Source of the DNA: a virus
Strand: one strand, 5' to 3'
IMG/VR virus record: IMGVR_UViG_3300044718_000026
Span: 1 to 45,897 of that record
DNA: 45,897 bases
Shown: in pieces, positions 24,830 to 32,406 of the stretch
How the letters are laid out: every line of letters starts with the position of its first letter
Position numbering within the stretch: the stretch's first letter is position 1
Notes under the pieces: generated by a model
Database searches by the model: none
Seen by the model: only the letters and a program-made list of their open reading frames with translations
Told to the model about the DNA's origin: nothing
Position numbers and translations under genes: made by a program

Positions 24830-25576
24830 ATGGTGGTGAAATCAGAGTCGCGCGAGGGCATAGCAGTACGGATGATTGCCATCCATACCAACGAAGGCGA
24901 CCACCCGATCAACAGTCCCGATCACACCGCCGAGAATCTGGCGGGCTACCTCGATCGAAGCAATGCGGCCGGAGATTTCAAGAGCTACCACACAATCTGC
25001 GATGACGACTCGACACTTATCTACGTCGATCCGTCGCAGGCCGCATGGGCTATGCCCGATGGCGGAAACCTGCCGGCACTGCAGCTCTGCTTCACCGGGT
25101 GGGCGGCCTGGCAGCGGGCCGACTGGCTAGCGCATACGGCCATGCTGCAGCGCGGCGCAATTGTCGTGCGTGATTGGGCGCTGAAGTACAACATTCCGAT
25201 TCGGCACCTCACGCCGGCACAGGTGTACTCAGGATGGTATGGGTTGGTTGGGCACGTCGACTGGACTACCAGCGCACCTAATCGGGGAACTCACACGGAC
25301 CCCGGCAGCAATTTTCCGTGGGATGTTTTTATCCTGCTAATCGAAGGAGTGGATTTGCAGCCCGACGAGAGAGACGCACTGTACGACGTGCGCGCGCAGC
25401 TCACAGGTTCTCGATCGAGCCGGCCACCGTTGTACGACGGCTGGCCTGCACACGCCGACACCAGCAGCAAGCCTAAGACGCTGCTCGACTACGTGCGCGC
25501 GCTGCACGCCGAGCAGCAGGTGCAGGCAGCCACGCTGGCCGAAATCGTCGGCCGCTTGCCGGTGGCGAAACCGTGA
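24830..25576 (+). CDS. Endolysin, N-acetylmuramoyl-L-alanine amidase (lysin A)
   Basis: The 248-aa protein has an amidase_2/PGRP fold with H19 in IAIHTNEG and later GHVDWT and THTDPGSNFPWDVF, which supply the zinc ligands and catalytic residues. The C-terminal part (about 190-245) has a QLTGSR and LLDYVRALHAEQQ segment. It cuts the peptide stem from peptidoglycan. The ATG at 24830 is chosen because AGGAGG ends six bases before it; the ATG at 24824 would be only one base from it. No lysin B gene is present. Confidence 0.92.
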   Translation: MVVKSESREGIAVRMIAIHTNEGDHPINSPDHTAENLAGYLDRSNAAGDFKSYHTICDDDSTLIYVDPSQAAWAMPDGGNLPALQLCFTGWAAWQRADWLAHTAMLQRGAIVVRDWALKYNIPIRHLTPAQVYSGWYGLVGHVDWTTSAPNRGTHTDPGSNFPWDVFILLIEGVDLQPDERDALYDVRAQLTGSRSSRPPLYDGWPAHADTSSKPKTLLDYVRALHAEQQVQAATLAEIVGRLPVAKP

Positions 25577-25848
25577 GCGGCGCACTTAAGGCTGTGGTCG
25601 CTGCGCTGGCGGCCGCGCTGGTCATCATTCAGGCGCTGCTTACCCGCGGGGGGCCCATCCTCCCGAGTGATTGGCAGACGATTGTCGACGCGCTGCTCGG
25701 CCCGATCCTGGTCTACTTCGTGCCGAACATTCCGACCACGCCTAAGCCGGCAGTTCCCGCAGTAGCGCCGCAGGCAGAGAAGACAATCCTGCTGCCGACC
25801 ACCTCGGCGAGCATGGCGCACGAAGTGACCAGCGAGCCCACCGTATAG
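25573..25848 (+). CDS. Holin
   Basis: The 91-aa protein starts at GTG overlapping the lysin stop. One or two N-terminal hydrophobic segments surround ALLTRGGPILPSDWQTIVDA, a pattern common in actinophage holins, and the tail is Pro/Ala-rich. It would permeabilise the membrane for lysis. Confidence 0.8.
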   Translation: MSGALKAVVAALAAALVIIQALLTRGGPILPSDWQTIVDALLGPILVYFVPNIPTTPKPAVPAVAPQAEKTILLPTTSASMAHEVTSEPTV

Positions 25849-25858
25849 GAGCCTGGCT

Positions 25859-26032
25859 GTGTCCGTTCATGACGCTGCCCTCGGGATTGTCTTGCCGCTG
25901 CTGGTCGCAGTGCCGGCGATCTTGATCTGCTCGGCGACTTACGGATACATCCCGACGTGGCTTTCCGTGCTGATGATCGTTATTGCGCATGTCGGCACGG
26001 CAGGTTTTCGCAAGGCAACCCCTCGGCCGTAG
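25859..26032 (+). CDS. Small membrane protein, possible second holin
   Basis: The 57-aa protein starts at GTG behind AGGAG. Two membrane helices (residues about 8-25 and 31-48) are followed by a short basic tail. Position right after the holin suggests a holin partner or anti-holin. Confidence 0.7.
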   Translation: MSVHDAALGIVLPLLVAVPAILICSATYGYIPTWLSVLMIVIAHVGTAGFRKATPRP

Positions 26033-26057
26033 CCGGGGCCCAAGGAAGGGAACCACG

Positions 26058-26636
26058 ATGGCGCAGCACAGAATGAGTAAGGCATCCAAACGCAAGGGTG
26101 TGCTTGTCGGTCTGGCTGGACTGTCGGTCGCTGCATTGACCGGCGGGGTTGCGGCCGCAAGCACCCCGGCTCCACTGCCGGTCGACTGCCCCTCAGCAGT
26201 GCAGTCGATCCTCGACGCGCAGATCACGGTCGGCCGGTCGACTAACGAGCTGCACCGGGCACAGAACGCTGATCGGGATGCCCGCACCGCGCACAACGTC
26301 GCGGTGACGAAGGCGCAGGCCATCTACACAGACGGCCAGCCGTACCCCGACAAGCAGGCCGATGCAGACGCGCTGGCTGCCCGCAATGCGGCGATCAGCA
26401 AGGCCGATGCTGACTACGAGGCTGGCGGCACTGCGGCCGCGGTGACACGCGCACAGCGCGAGCACGACCGGACCGGCGGCGTCCTGGTTAAGCTGCGCCT
26501 AGACCTCGGGAGGATCTGCACCGCGCCGCCGGCCAGCTCGACAGCACCGGCACCGCCGGCAGTGCAGCCCGACGTGCCAGTCGACACCGCGCCGCCACCC
26601 GAGGTGGTGGACGCGCACTTGCCAGTGACGCACTAG
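26058..26636 (+). CDS. Secreted coiled-coil protein with signal peptide
   Basis: The 192-aa protein begins with a basic n-region (KASKRKG) and hydrophobic core (VLVGLAGLSVAALTGGVAAAS), a good Sec signal with cleavage after AAA/S. An Ala-rich helical middle (about 50-150) and a Pro-rich tail follow. AAGGAAGGG supports the ATG at 26058. It is the last gene before the major terminator, and may act in the cell wall during lysis. No enzyme motif is seen. Confidence 0.75.
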   Translation: MAQHRMSKASKRKGVLVGLAGLSVAALTGGVAAASTPAPLPVDCPSAVQSILDAQITVGRSTNELHRAQNADRDARTAHNVAVTKAQAIYTDGQPYPDKQADADALAARNAAISKADADYEAGGTAAAVTRAQREHDRTGGVLVKLRLDLGRICTAPPASSTAPAPPAVQPDVPVDTAPPPEVVDAHLPVTH

Positions 26637-26660
26637 CTATTCCGTGGTGGGAGTAGGAAA

Positions 26661-26695
26661 GAGGGGGCCCGTTCACCAGCGGGCCCCCTCTTTTT
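26661..26695. terminator. Strong bidirectional terminator
   Basis: A perfect 11-bp stem (GAGGGGGCCCG/CGGGCCCCCTC) with an 8-base loop is followed by TTTTT. It closes the late rightward operon. It also overlaps the 3' end of the leftward gene at 26673. Confidence 0.92.
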
Positions 26696-26895
26696 GTCGT
26701 GACCATGCGTCGGCGAGCTGCCGTAGGTACTGCGCATAGCTGTGCTCCCAGCTCAGGCGCTCGGCCGGCGTGGCGCAGGCGTTGAGCCCGGTGGCCCATA
26801 TCGAGGCGCAGATCGCCTCACAGGCGCGGGTCGGCGCACACGAGCTCGCCGAGGATCGAGGCTGCCGGCGGCGCGGGTCGGTACGTGGCGGGCAT
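26673..26895 (-). CDS. Small leftward gene apparently needing a +1 frameshift at an internal TGA
   Basis: The ATG at 26895 has GGAG four bases upstream and reads MPATYRPAPPAASILGELVC and five more residues, then TGA at 26820-26818. In the +1 frame the sequence continues without a start codon as EAICASIWATGLNACATPAE and 30 more residues to a TGA at 26675. The joined product would be about 74 aa with regularly spaced Cys. CTG-TGA-G is a plausible slip site, as in RF2- or antizyme-type +1 shifts. A real indel or an assembly error would look the same. Confidence 0.5.
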
Positions 26896-26956
26896 GCGGC
26901 TCCAAGCGCAGAAGGACGCTGGTCGCCCTAACGGCCTAAGATGTGCGAGCACGATA

Positions 26957-26962
26957 AGACTA
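26957..26962 (-). promoter_or_regulatory. Leftward -10 element
   Basis: On the minus strand GTAGTCTTATCGTG (26963-26950) matches 13 of 14 bases of GTAGTCTTACCGTG at 42270-42257, where it lies upstream of another leftward operon. TAGTCT fits a TANNNT -10 box. It is placed to transcribe the 26895 gene. The rest of 26896-27103 shows nothing clear. Confidence 0.45.
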
Positions 26963-27103
26963 CGCAGCGCGACGCGCCAGAACTTCTCGTAGTCGATCGC
27001 CCCTCGGGAATGTCTAGAACGCACCGTGCTCTACCGCGTACCGTGATTGCAGGTGCACGCGCATCGGCGTGAGGTTTGTCCCGCTACCGAGTGGAGCTGT
27101 GCC

Positions 27104-27295
27104 ATGACTGATCGTAATCAAATGACGTTGCCGGCAACGTGCAACCTGCACGGGATCGCAGGATTCACGAACCTGCGCGTCCGGCTACGCCCCCGAGGGC
27201 TTGAGATCGACCCGCACGTCACGGGGGCCTGCGTGCTCACGCTGTCGCTGGTCGACGCAGCAGTGCTGCACTCGCGCCTGGCTGAGTGGCTGTAG
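27104..27295 (+). CDS. Small forward-strand protein
   Basis: The 63-aa protein reads MTDRNQMTLPATCNLHGIAG, then strand-rich sequence and a helical end (VDAAVLHSRLAEWL). GTGGAG lies eight bases before the ATG. It is isolated between leftward genes and followed by its own hairpin terminator, a typical moron-like unit. No family is recognised. Confidence 0.65.
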   Translation: MTDRNQMTLPATCNLHGIAGFTNLRVRLRPRGLEIDPHVTGACVLTLSLVDAAVLHSRLAEWL

Positions 27296-27302
27296 CGTCA
27301 CA

Positions 27303-27361
27303 AAAGAGCGACCCCGCCGGATCTCCCGCTAGCAGAGATATGGTCGACGGGGTCGCTCTTT
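27303..27361. terminator. Bidirectional hairpin terminator
   Basis: A 14-bp perfect stem (AAAGAGCGACCCCG/CGGGGTCGCTCTTT) encloses a 31-base loop. It serves the 27104 gene from one side and the long leftward operon ending at 27371 from the other. Confidence 0.85.
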
Positions 27362-27370
27362 GCTGTGTCT

Positions 27371-27664
27371 TTACTTAGGCGCCCAATTCTTTCGTCCGTG
27401 CCACCTCGGCGGGGTCCGATCCTGCGGCAGCCCTGACTTATCCCAGCCCGATCCGCGGCTAACGCACTGTGGACTGTAGAGCTTGCCACCACGAAACGCT
27501 GTGCCCTGCTTCTTGCAACCGCACGCACAGCGTTTAGTCCCCTCGGCAATGTCCTTAGCCTTGTCGCGCACCTTATCGGCCAGCGATCGACCCTCGGGCT
27601 TCTGCTTCGCACGGGCCCTGGCCTCCCGCTCGTGCTTCGTGCGTGTCCAGCTATCGGCGCCCAT
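27371..27664 (-). CDS. Basic Cys-rich protein
   Basis: The 97-aa protein is highly basic (ARARAKQKPEGRSLADKVRD) with CACGCKK and a later Cys, a possible zinc knuckle, near the end. The ATG at 27664 is chosen because AGGAGGTGA sits six bases upstream, the best ribosome site in the region. It is the last gene of the leftward operon. Confidence 0.7.
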   Translation of the reverse strand: MGADSWTRTKHEREARARAKQKPEGRSLADKVRDKAKDIAEGTKRCACGCKKQGTAFRGGKLYSPQCVSRGSGWDKSGLPQDRTPPRWHGRKNWAPK

Positions 27665-27824
27665 TGCCGTCACCTCCTGGCGGCAGTCCGTGCTTCGCGG
27701 CGCACCCCGGGCAGAGCGGGTTGTGCTCGCCGGCACCGCGCCAGTTCCCAATACCGCACGACGTCGTGAACGGCCCGCGGCCGCCAGACAAGAACGCCTG
27801 CCAACGCGTCACTACGTGCTGCAT
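27651..27824 (-). CDS. Small zinc-ribbon-like protein
   Basis: The 57-aa protein has NPLCPGCAAKHGLPPG, probably a zinc-binding turn. GGGAGGGGAAG precedes the ATG in a TGATG overlap with the upstream gene. It overlaps the next gene by 14 bases. Function unknown. Confidence 0.65.
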   Translation of the reverse strand: MQHVVTRWQAFLSGGRGPFTTSCGIGNWRGAGEHNPLCPGCAAKHGLPPGGDGNGRR

Positions 27825-27994
27825 CACTTCCCCTCCCACTTCTTAGGCGCCGGCTGTTGCATCGCCTTGGGCCTGCCCGACCACAGACCGACGTAGCGCC
27901 ACGGGTACTGCTGGCGCAGGCCGATCTCGATAGCGACTTCGTCGCGGTCGCTGGCGAGCGTCCCGAATATCGCGTCTAGTCCGAAGGCGCTCAC
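27824..27994 (-). CDS. Small hypothetical protein
   Basis: The 56-aa protein starts at GTG overlapping the upstream stop (GTGA). It has GLDAIFGTLASDRDEVAIEI and QQYPWRYVGLWSGRP, then a Lys/Pro-rich tail. No motif gives a function. Confidence 0.6.
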   Translation of the reverse strand: MSAFGLDAIFGTLASDRDEVAIEIGLRQQYPWRYVGLWSGRPKAMQQPAPKKWEGK

Positions 27995-28503
27995 TTGTGC
28001 AGCGTCCCCTCGAAAGTGCCCGAGATCCGAGTCCCGCCACCGCTGCGGCCGCCGAGCATGGTGCAGAGCGCCAGCACCACGATCAGAACGACGACACCCT
28101 CGATCTGGCCGGCGTGCGCGTCGACAGCGTGAGCGGTAGCCGTCACGACACGGTCGACCAGATACCAGACGCCGGCTATCGCGCCGAGGCCTGCGCCGAT
28201 GGCCAGGTCAAACAGCTGTGCCCGCATCACCCACGGCTCGCGCCACCACGCCAGTTCAGCCGCAGGCGCGTTAACGGGAACGGCGTGCACGGTTGTCGGG
28301 CCCCGAGTGGCACGCGGCCGCACAGGCTCTCTCAGGCCGACTTCCGCATCGCTGCCCGCCGGCAGCGCCAGCCACGGTGCCCCGTACTCCTCGGGCACGA
28401 CGAGCTGGCCGGCGTCGCGCCGGCACGCGGCCGCCACCGCAGCCACGCCGGCCAGCCGCATGTACTCGTTAATCGCAGCTAGGTTTTCCGCCTCGGTACT
28501 CAT
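27991..28503 (-). CDS. Membrane protein
   Basis: The 170-aa protein has a soluble helical N-terminus, then two membrane helices (about residues 99-120 and 135-155), then a Gly/Ser-rich tail. The ATG at 28503 lies in TGATG at the upstream stop. It is near other membrane genes of a transfer-like operon. No family is recognised. Confidence 0.7.
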   Translation of the reverse strand: MSTEAENLAAINEYMRLAGVAAVAAACRRDAGQLVVPEEYGAPWLALPAGSDAEVGLREPVRPRATRGPTTVHAVPVNAPAAELAWWREPWVMRAQLFDLAIGAGLGAIAGVWYLVDRVVTATAHAVDAHAGQIEGVVVLIVVLALCTMLGGRSGGGTRISGTFEGTLHK

Positions 28504-28706
28504 CACAGCACCACTCCAAACACTACGAACCCCGCGACAATGAGCACGACTGCTGCCGTGCCCACAACTTTGAGCAGCGGACCGGCCAGTCTTAGGCCGG
28601 CTTTCGTCCTGTGAAGCCAGATCCTACCCTTCTCATATCCGACCCCGACCGGGATTCCGATCGCGACGCCGAGGACGATAAAGAGCCAGTTGACGGCTGT
28701 AGCCAT
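28503..28706 (-). CDS. Two-helix membrane protein
   Basis: The 67-aa protein has two membrane helices (about residues 5-22 and 42-66). The ATG at 28706 is 12 codons inside the longest reading frame and has a modest AGGTAGG site. The first 115 bases also code, in another frame, for the end of the GIY-YIG-like gene, which is unusual. Confidence 0.65.
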   Translation of the reverse strand: MATAVNWLFIVLGVAIGIPVGVGYEKGRIWLHRTKAGLRLAGPLLKVVGTAAVVLIVAGFVVFGVVL

Positions 28707-29203
28707 TTCGCACCTACCTTCGCGGCATCGCGTCCGTACCATGAGACAGTGCGTGCCTCGGTATCGATGTGGAAGCCGGCCCGCGCTTTATCCTTGCCGT
28801 GTGCTGCCTCGACTAGTGCAGCAACACCGCCCGAGGCGTTGATCTGCGTCATCAGCCGCTTCATCTCCCACGGTGGGATACGGCCGGGGTTGGCTTTATT
28901 GAGGTTGATATTCGCTACGGGCGCCAGTTTGAGCACTCGGCCGGCTTCTCGGACGTCTAGCCACTGGTCGGTGACACGGCCTTTCCGGTAGCCCACTTTG
29001 AACTCAGTAACCAGCGCATACCAGATCTTTCCGGGCTCGCCGTTGGGCGATCCGAATTGGTGCTGCCTGCGCCGATTCTCTGGCTTCTGCCGGGTCTGCC
29101 CGACGTACAGGCAGATAATCTTGATCGTGCCGCGCAGCAAGGCCCTCGGGTCGTAACCCCAGAACTCGTACAGATAGCCTGGCCGGCGTCTGCGCCTAAT
29201 CAC
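28592..29203 (-). CDS. GIY-YIG-like endonuclease
   Basis: The 203-aa protein has GYLYEF at the start, then LYVGQTRQKPENRRRQHQFG, which resembles the GIY-YIG signature (Y-x-Y, YVGQT, R..QH). A basic region follows. The GTG at 29203 has AGGAG six bases upstream. The last 38 residues overlap the next gene and are Ser-rich. Homing or DNA-repair nucleases of this fold are common in phages. The active-site Glu is not certain. Confidence 0.55.
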   Translation of the reverse strand: MIRRRRRPGYLYEFWGYDPRALLRGTIKIICLYVGQTRQKPENRRRQHQFGSPNGEPGKIWYALVTEFKVGYRKGRVTDQWLDVREAGRVLKLAPVANINLNKANPGRIPPWEMKRLMTQINASGGVAALVEAAHGKDKARAGFHIDTEARTVSWYGRDAAKVGAKWLQPSTGSLSSSASRSESRSGSDMRRVGSGFTGRKPA

Positions 29204-29369
29204 GGTAGCTCCTAGTTGATTGCTTCTGCTCTGGCGACCGCCGGTCAAGCGATCTGCATATGCCGCACCCGACGTGGGTGCTGTGCGGCCGCCATCGCGA
29301 CGTTTCGGGCGGCAGGTATGCACCGCACGCTGCGACGTTTCCGGGAGGCCTGGCCAGGTGGACTGTCAC
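29196..29369 (-). CDS. Tiny Cys-rich (zinc-binding?) protein
   Basis: The 57-aa protein reads TVHLARPPGNVAACGAYLPP, and later CGICRS. The GTG overlaps the upstream stop (GTGA). It resembles the 29366 product in layout (a VHLA/IHRAY start, CGA, then CG.C), so the pair may be old duplicates. Confidence 0.65.
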   Translation of the reverse strand: MTVHLARPPGNVAACGAYLPPETSRWRPHSTHVGCGICRSLDRRSPEQKQSTRSYRD

Positions 29370-29545
29370 AGTCGCTGCGCTCGTCCCCGCTGTGGCGCGG
29401 TGTGCGAGTGGCTGACCTTGCTATTGCACTGGCCACAGTCCGGCGTCTGCGATTTGCGCCAGCGACCCTGAATCAACGGAGCTCCGCATAGCGCCTTGCT
29501 CTGTGGGTTTCCGTCTTTGTCCGGGTATGCACGGTGGATGGTCAC
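29366..29545 (-). CDS. Tiny Cys-rich (zinc-binding?) protein
   Basis: The 59-aa protein starts at GTG behind AAGGAGAGG and contains KALCGAPLI and PDCGQCNSK. These three cysteines plus His could hold a zinc. It overlaps both neighbours. No function is known. Confidence 0.7.
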   Translation of the reverse strand: MTIHRAYPDKDGNPQSKALCGAPLIQGRWRKSQTPDCGQCNSKVSHSHTAPQRGRAQRL

Positions 29546-29706
29546 GGGTAAACCTCTCCTTGTATGGCACCGACACCGGCAAACGGTGCGGCGCAGAATC
29601 GACACGCTAGGGCCTCACCGACGAACGTATCCGCCGGCATGGTGCACTTCTCGACTACTTCCGTGCCGTCTGGTGCTCGCCAGACGCGCTCTATTTCGCA
29701 GTTCAT
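29542..29706 (-). CDS. Tiny Cys-rich protein
   Basis: The 54-aa protein (MNCEIERVWRAPDG) has CEIE, EKCTM and LACRFCAAP, a probable zinc knuckle. Its ATG overlaps the upstream gene's end and its stop overlaps the next GTG. Confidence 0.65.
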   Translation of the reverse strand: MNCEIERVWRAPDGTEVVEKCTMPADTFVGEALACRFCAAPFAGVGAIQGEVYP

Positions 29707-29867
29707 GCCGCTTTAGCCAGCCCTTCGTGCTCGTCGCGGCACTCGGCGCACGCCGGGTAATCGTCGCCCTCGATCTCTATCTCGCACACGGCAGCGTTGT
29801 AGCAATGAAACCGCCGGCTGCCGAGGTGAACGAAACCGTAGGCCTGACACAGCCCCTCGGGAATCAT
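29703..29867 (-). CDS. Tiny Cys-rich protein
   Basis: The 54-aa protein (MIPEGLCQAYGFVHLGSRRF) has a C..HCY..AVC and PACAECRDEH pattern, likely a zinc site. AGGAGAC supports the ATG at 29867, in TGATG overlap with the upstream gene. Confidence 0.7.
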   Translation of the reverse strand: MIPEGLCQAYGFVHLGSRRFHCYNAAVCEIEIEGDDYPACAECRDEHEGLAKAA

Positions 29868-30046
29868 CAGCTTGTCTCCTTCCACTTACCCCCACTGAGG
29901 ATCTGCGCCGCTCGACGTGACTCCTCAGGCGTGCGTAGTGGCGTCCCCGAGGGCACCAGACCACGGCCGCACGGGATGCACCGCACACTGCCGTTGTCCT
30001 GCCGCCACCCGGTGCTGTTCGTGCAGTTCGGGCATGTAGTCCACAT
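29867..30046 (-). CDS. Tiny zinc-ribbon protein
   Basis: The 59-aa protein reads MWTTCPNCTNSTGWRQDNG, then RCIPCGRG, a clean two-CxxC zinc ribbon. The ATG overlaps the FtsK-like gene's stop. It is the first of five Cys-rich genes downstream of the translocase. Confidence 0.75.
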   Translation of the reverse strand: MWTTCPNCTNSTGWRQDNGSVRCIPCGRGLVPSGTPLRTPEESRRAAQILSGGKWKETS

Positions 30047-31623
30047 CAGTGCGTTGCTCCGTTCAGGACTAGATCGCTCTGCGGCACGAAATCATCGCCG
30101 CACTTCTGGCAGACATGCACGAGCTCGGCCATAAGGGCTTGCTCTGTCTCGTCGGCTTCGAGGTCATCGTCGCCGAGGTCAAGCACGATTGGCGCACCCT
30201 TCGTATGCTTTGCCGCATCGCGATACTTCTGCGACCACTTACCGATATCGTCGGCAACGCCGTCGCGCTCGTCGTCATCGAGATAGGCCGCCCGATACTT
30301 AAGCGGGCCCTTGTCAGTCGACGTGTAGCCAATACCGGCGTTGGCGTCGCCTGGCGGGATAAGGTGTGCCGGGTACATTTTCGGATCGCCGAGGATCGTG
30401 CGCACCATGTCGTCACTGCCGACCCGCAGGCAGGTGATATAGGCGAACAGATCGCGGATAAGGCCGATGGCCTCCTTCTGCGTGAGCTGGCTGCAGGCAA
30501 TCACAGTGAAGCCGGCAGCGCGGCACTGCGACAGATAAACTAGGAATGCCTTAAGCGCGGGCACCTTCTTGCCGTTGATCGTGACCTTATTCTCGGCGCC
30601 GGCCATCATGGCGATTACCGTCACGAGCTCGTCGATAATCATCACGTCAAGCGGCCACTGCTCGTGCCCCGGTTCCCACTTACGCTTACCGGCAGCCTTA
30701 AGGGATGCCTGCTGCGCACCCATAGCGGCTAGCGCCTGCTCTAGGAATTCACACCACAGCGTTGCGTTGCTCTCGTACCGGTAGGCTTTATCGGCCAGGT
30801 TGAAAAACTCCTGGCCGCCCTTCGGGTCGTAAACCCGGGTGCGGAACGGTAGACGCTGCTTGCATAGCGACCATAGAATCATCCAACATTCGGACGACTT
30901 ACCAGAACCCAAGCCGCCGGCAATCAGTGTTGCCAGTCGTACATCCTTTCGCACTGGCAGTCCGTCAGAATCCTTACCGACCACGCAAACGCCAGTTGGG
31001 GGGTAGGGGGGCGGCGGCAGTTGGGAGGGCAGGATGACATCGGCGAAGGGGTCAACAAAGATGACGCGAAGCTGCGTCAGGTAAGGCCGCAGGGGGTGCG
31101 GCGACACGATCAGGTCTAGTGCCTTCCAGCGGGAACGCAGGACGCCGGCCTGATCGCCCTTGAAAGCCTCCGTGCCAGCGCCGATGTTGCTGCCATCCAC
31201 GGTGAGCACTAGCCCGCACGGCGTGCGCCTAATCCTGTTGCGACCCCACCGCTTGAGCTTGGGCACTTTGCGGCCGCCCGGTCGGTGCCCCCCGCTGTGT
31301 AGCGCATCCTCGATTGTCACGGTCTCGAACAGCTTTGCGCGGTGCATAGTCGGTGCCCAGGTGAGCCGAATAGCGGTGCGCCGGTAGCTAGACTTGACGG
31401 CCCTGACTAGACTTGACGTGCGAGTTAGCACGTCAGGGCCTACGGCAACGAGTAGCAGCCCGACGAGCACCGCGTATTCGAGCCACCCGGCACTTCCTAT
31501 TGCCGCCCAAGCGATCAGACCGACAATTGCCGCGCTTAGCGGGAAACGCACCGCGGTCTCCGCAAGGACCCAAGGCGCCGCGTGGATCGGTCGCCAGATT
31601 TGCGCTATCGCCTTGCTGGTCAT
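30046..31623 (-). CDS. FtsK/SpoIIIE-family DNA translocase (conjugation TraB-like)
   Basis: The 525-aa protein has two N-terminal membrane helices (about residues 27-44 and 50-66), then a motor domain with Walker A AGGLGSGKSSE (K242) and Walker B DVMIIDEL (D331, E332), and a C-terminal CQKC pair. The family pumps double-stranded DNA. In actinobacterial plasmids and integrative elements single proteins of this type carry out transfer. Its upstream partner is a DUF2637-like membrane protein, as in those elements. Role in a phage is not established: plasmid-like spread, partition, or host-chromosome handling are possible. Confidence 0.88.
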   Translation of the reverse strand: MTSKAIAQIWRPIHAAPWVLAETAVRFPLSAAIVGLIAWAAIGSAGWLEYAVLVGLLLVAVGPDVLTRTSSLVRAVKSSYRRTAIRLTWAPTMHRAKLFETVTIEDALHSGGHRPGGRKVPKLKRWGRNRIRRTPCGLVLTVDGSNIGAGTEAFKGDQAGVLRSRWKALDLIVSPHPLRPYLTQLRVIFVDPFADVILPSQLPPPPYPPTGVCVVGKDSDGLPVRKDVRLATLIAGGLGSGKSSECWMILWSLCKQRLPFRTRVYDPKGGQEFFNLADKAYRYESNATLWCEFLEQALAAMGAQQASLKAAGKRKWEPGHEQWPLDVMIIDELVTVIAMMAGAENKVTINGKKVPALKAFLVYLSQCRAAGFTVIACSQLTQKEAIGLIRDLFAYITCLRVGSDDMVRTILGDPKMYPAHLIPPGDANAGIGYTSTDKGPLKYRAAYLDDDERDGVADDIGKWSQKYRDAAKHTKGAPIVLDLGDDDLEADETEQALMAELVHVCQKCGDDFVPQSDLVLNGATH

Positions 31624-32390
31624 GCCGACACCTCGGATCGGCCGCTCTCGGCACGGACGGACTCGATCAGGGATCGCGCGGCACCAGTCCCGATGCCGAG
31701 GCGCGCGGCAATCGCAGCGCGACCCATGCCGGCGTTAACCAGCGGCCGCACGTCGTCAACGCTGGCCGGCTTCGTCCGTGGTCCCGACCCTGACGCTTCA
31801 ACTTTGTGGGGGGCGGTCGTTGATTTCCGGCTAGGCCGCGCTGGCGGCCAGCTCGGCAGGCCCTTGGCAGCACTGCTGCTCTGCTGGCTGGCTGCCGCCG
31901 GCACAGTGGGAAAATTTGACGGTGCCGGTGCTGCAGGGGGGAGTGCTGGCGCTGTGTCTGGCTGTGGCGTTGGTTCTGCTCGTCGGGTCGACGTTTCGCT
32001 AGCCAGCTCTCGCACATCGCGTGCACGCAGATGAACAGCAGCAACAGCCACACCGGGCGGCAGTGCTCCCACCGCCACAGCCAGCGCGGCCGCGCCAGGT
32101 GACGCCGAGCCGATCAGCCAGCCGTGGTAACTGGCCTGGCTAATCACACTGGCCGCACCGATGCCGTACAGGTTGGCTCGCGCCAGCCGTGCGACGTGGT
32201 CGCTCGTGCCTGGCAGCAGCCAGGTGGTGAGCGCGGTAATCACGTAGCCGTCGACACAGAACGGCAGCGCCACGGCCAGCGTGCCGAAACCAGCAAGCAC
32301 CCCGAGTGCCAGCCAGGTGGAGAACGACAGCACGAAGCTCGCCAGGATGGCGAGCAGGCAGGCCGCCAGGCTGATCTGTCGCATATTCAT
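31620..32390 (-). CDS. DUF2637-like membrane protein with C-terminal helix-turn-helix
   Basis: The 256-aa protein has four likely membrane helices in the first 130 residues (MNMRQISLAACLLAILASF start, and ALPPGVAVAAVHLRARDVRE at the end of the block). A Pro/Ser/Ala-rich linker follows, then VRPLVNAGMGRAAIAARLGI, a helix-turn-helix. DUF2637 proteins accompany FtsK-like transfer genes in actinobacterial mobile elements (spread proteins). The ATG at 32390 is chosen for GGAGG nine bases upstream. Overlap with ftsK is ATGA. Confidence 0.78.
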   Translation of the reverse strand: MNMRQISLAACLLAILASFVLSFSTWLALGVLAGFGTLAVALPFCVDGYVITALTTWLLPGTSDHVARLARANLYGIGAASVISQASYHGWLIGSASPGAAALAVAVGALPPGVAVAAVHLRARDVRELASETSTRRAEPTPQPDTAPALPPAAPAPSNFPTVPAAASQQSSSAAKGLPSWPPARPSRKSTTAPHKVEASGSGPRTKPASVDDVRPLVNAGMGRAAIAARLGIGTGAARSLIESVRAESGRSEVSA

Positions 32391-32406
32391 GATCGAAAAC
32401 CTCCGT

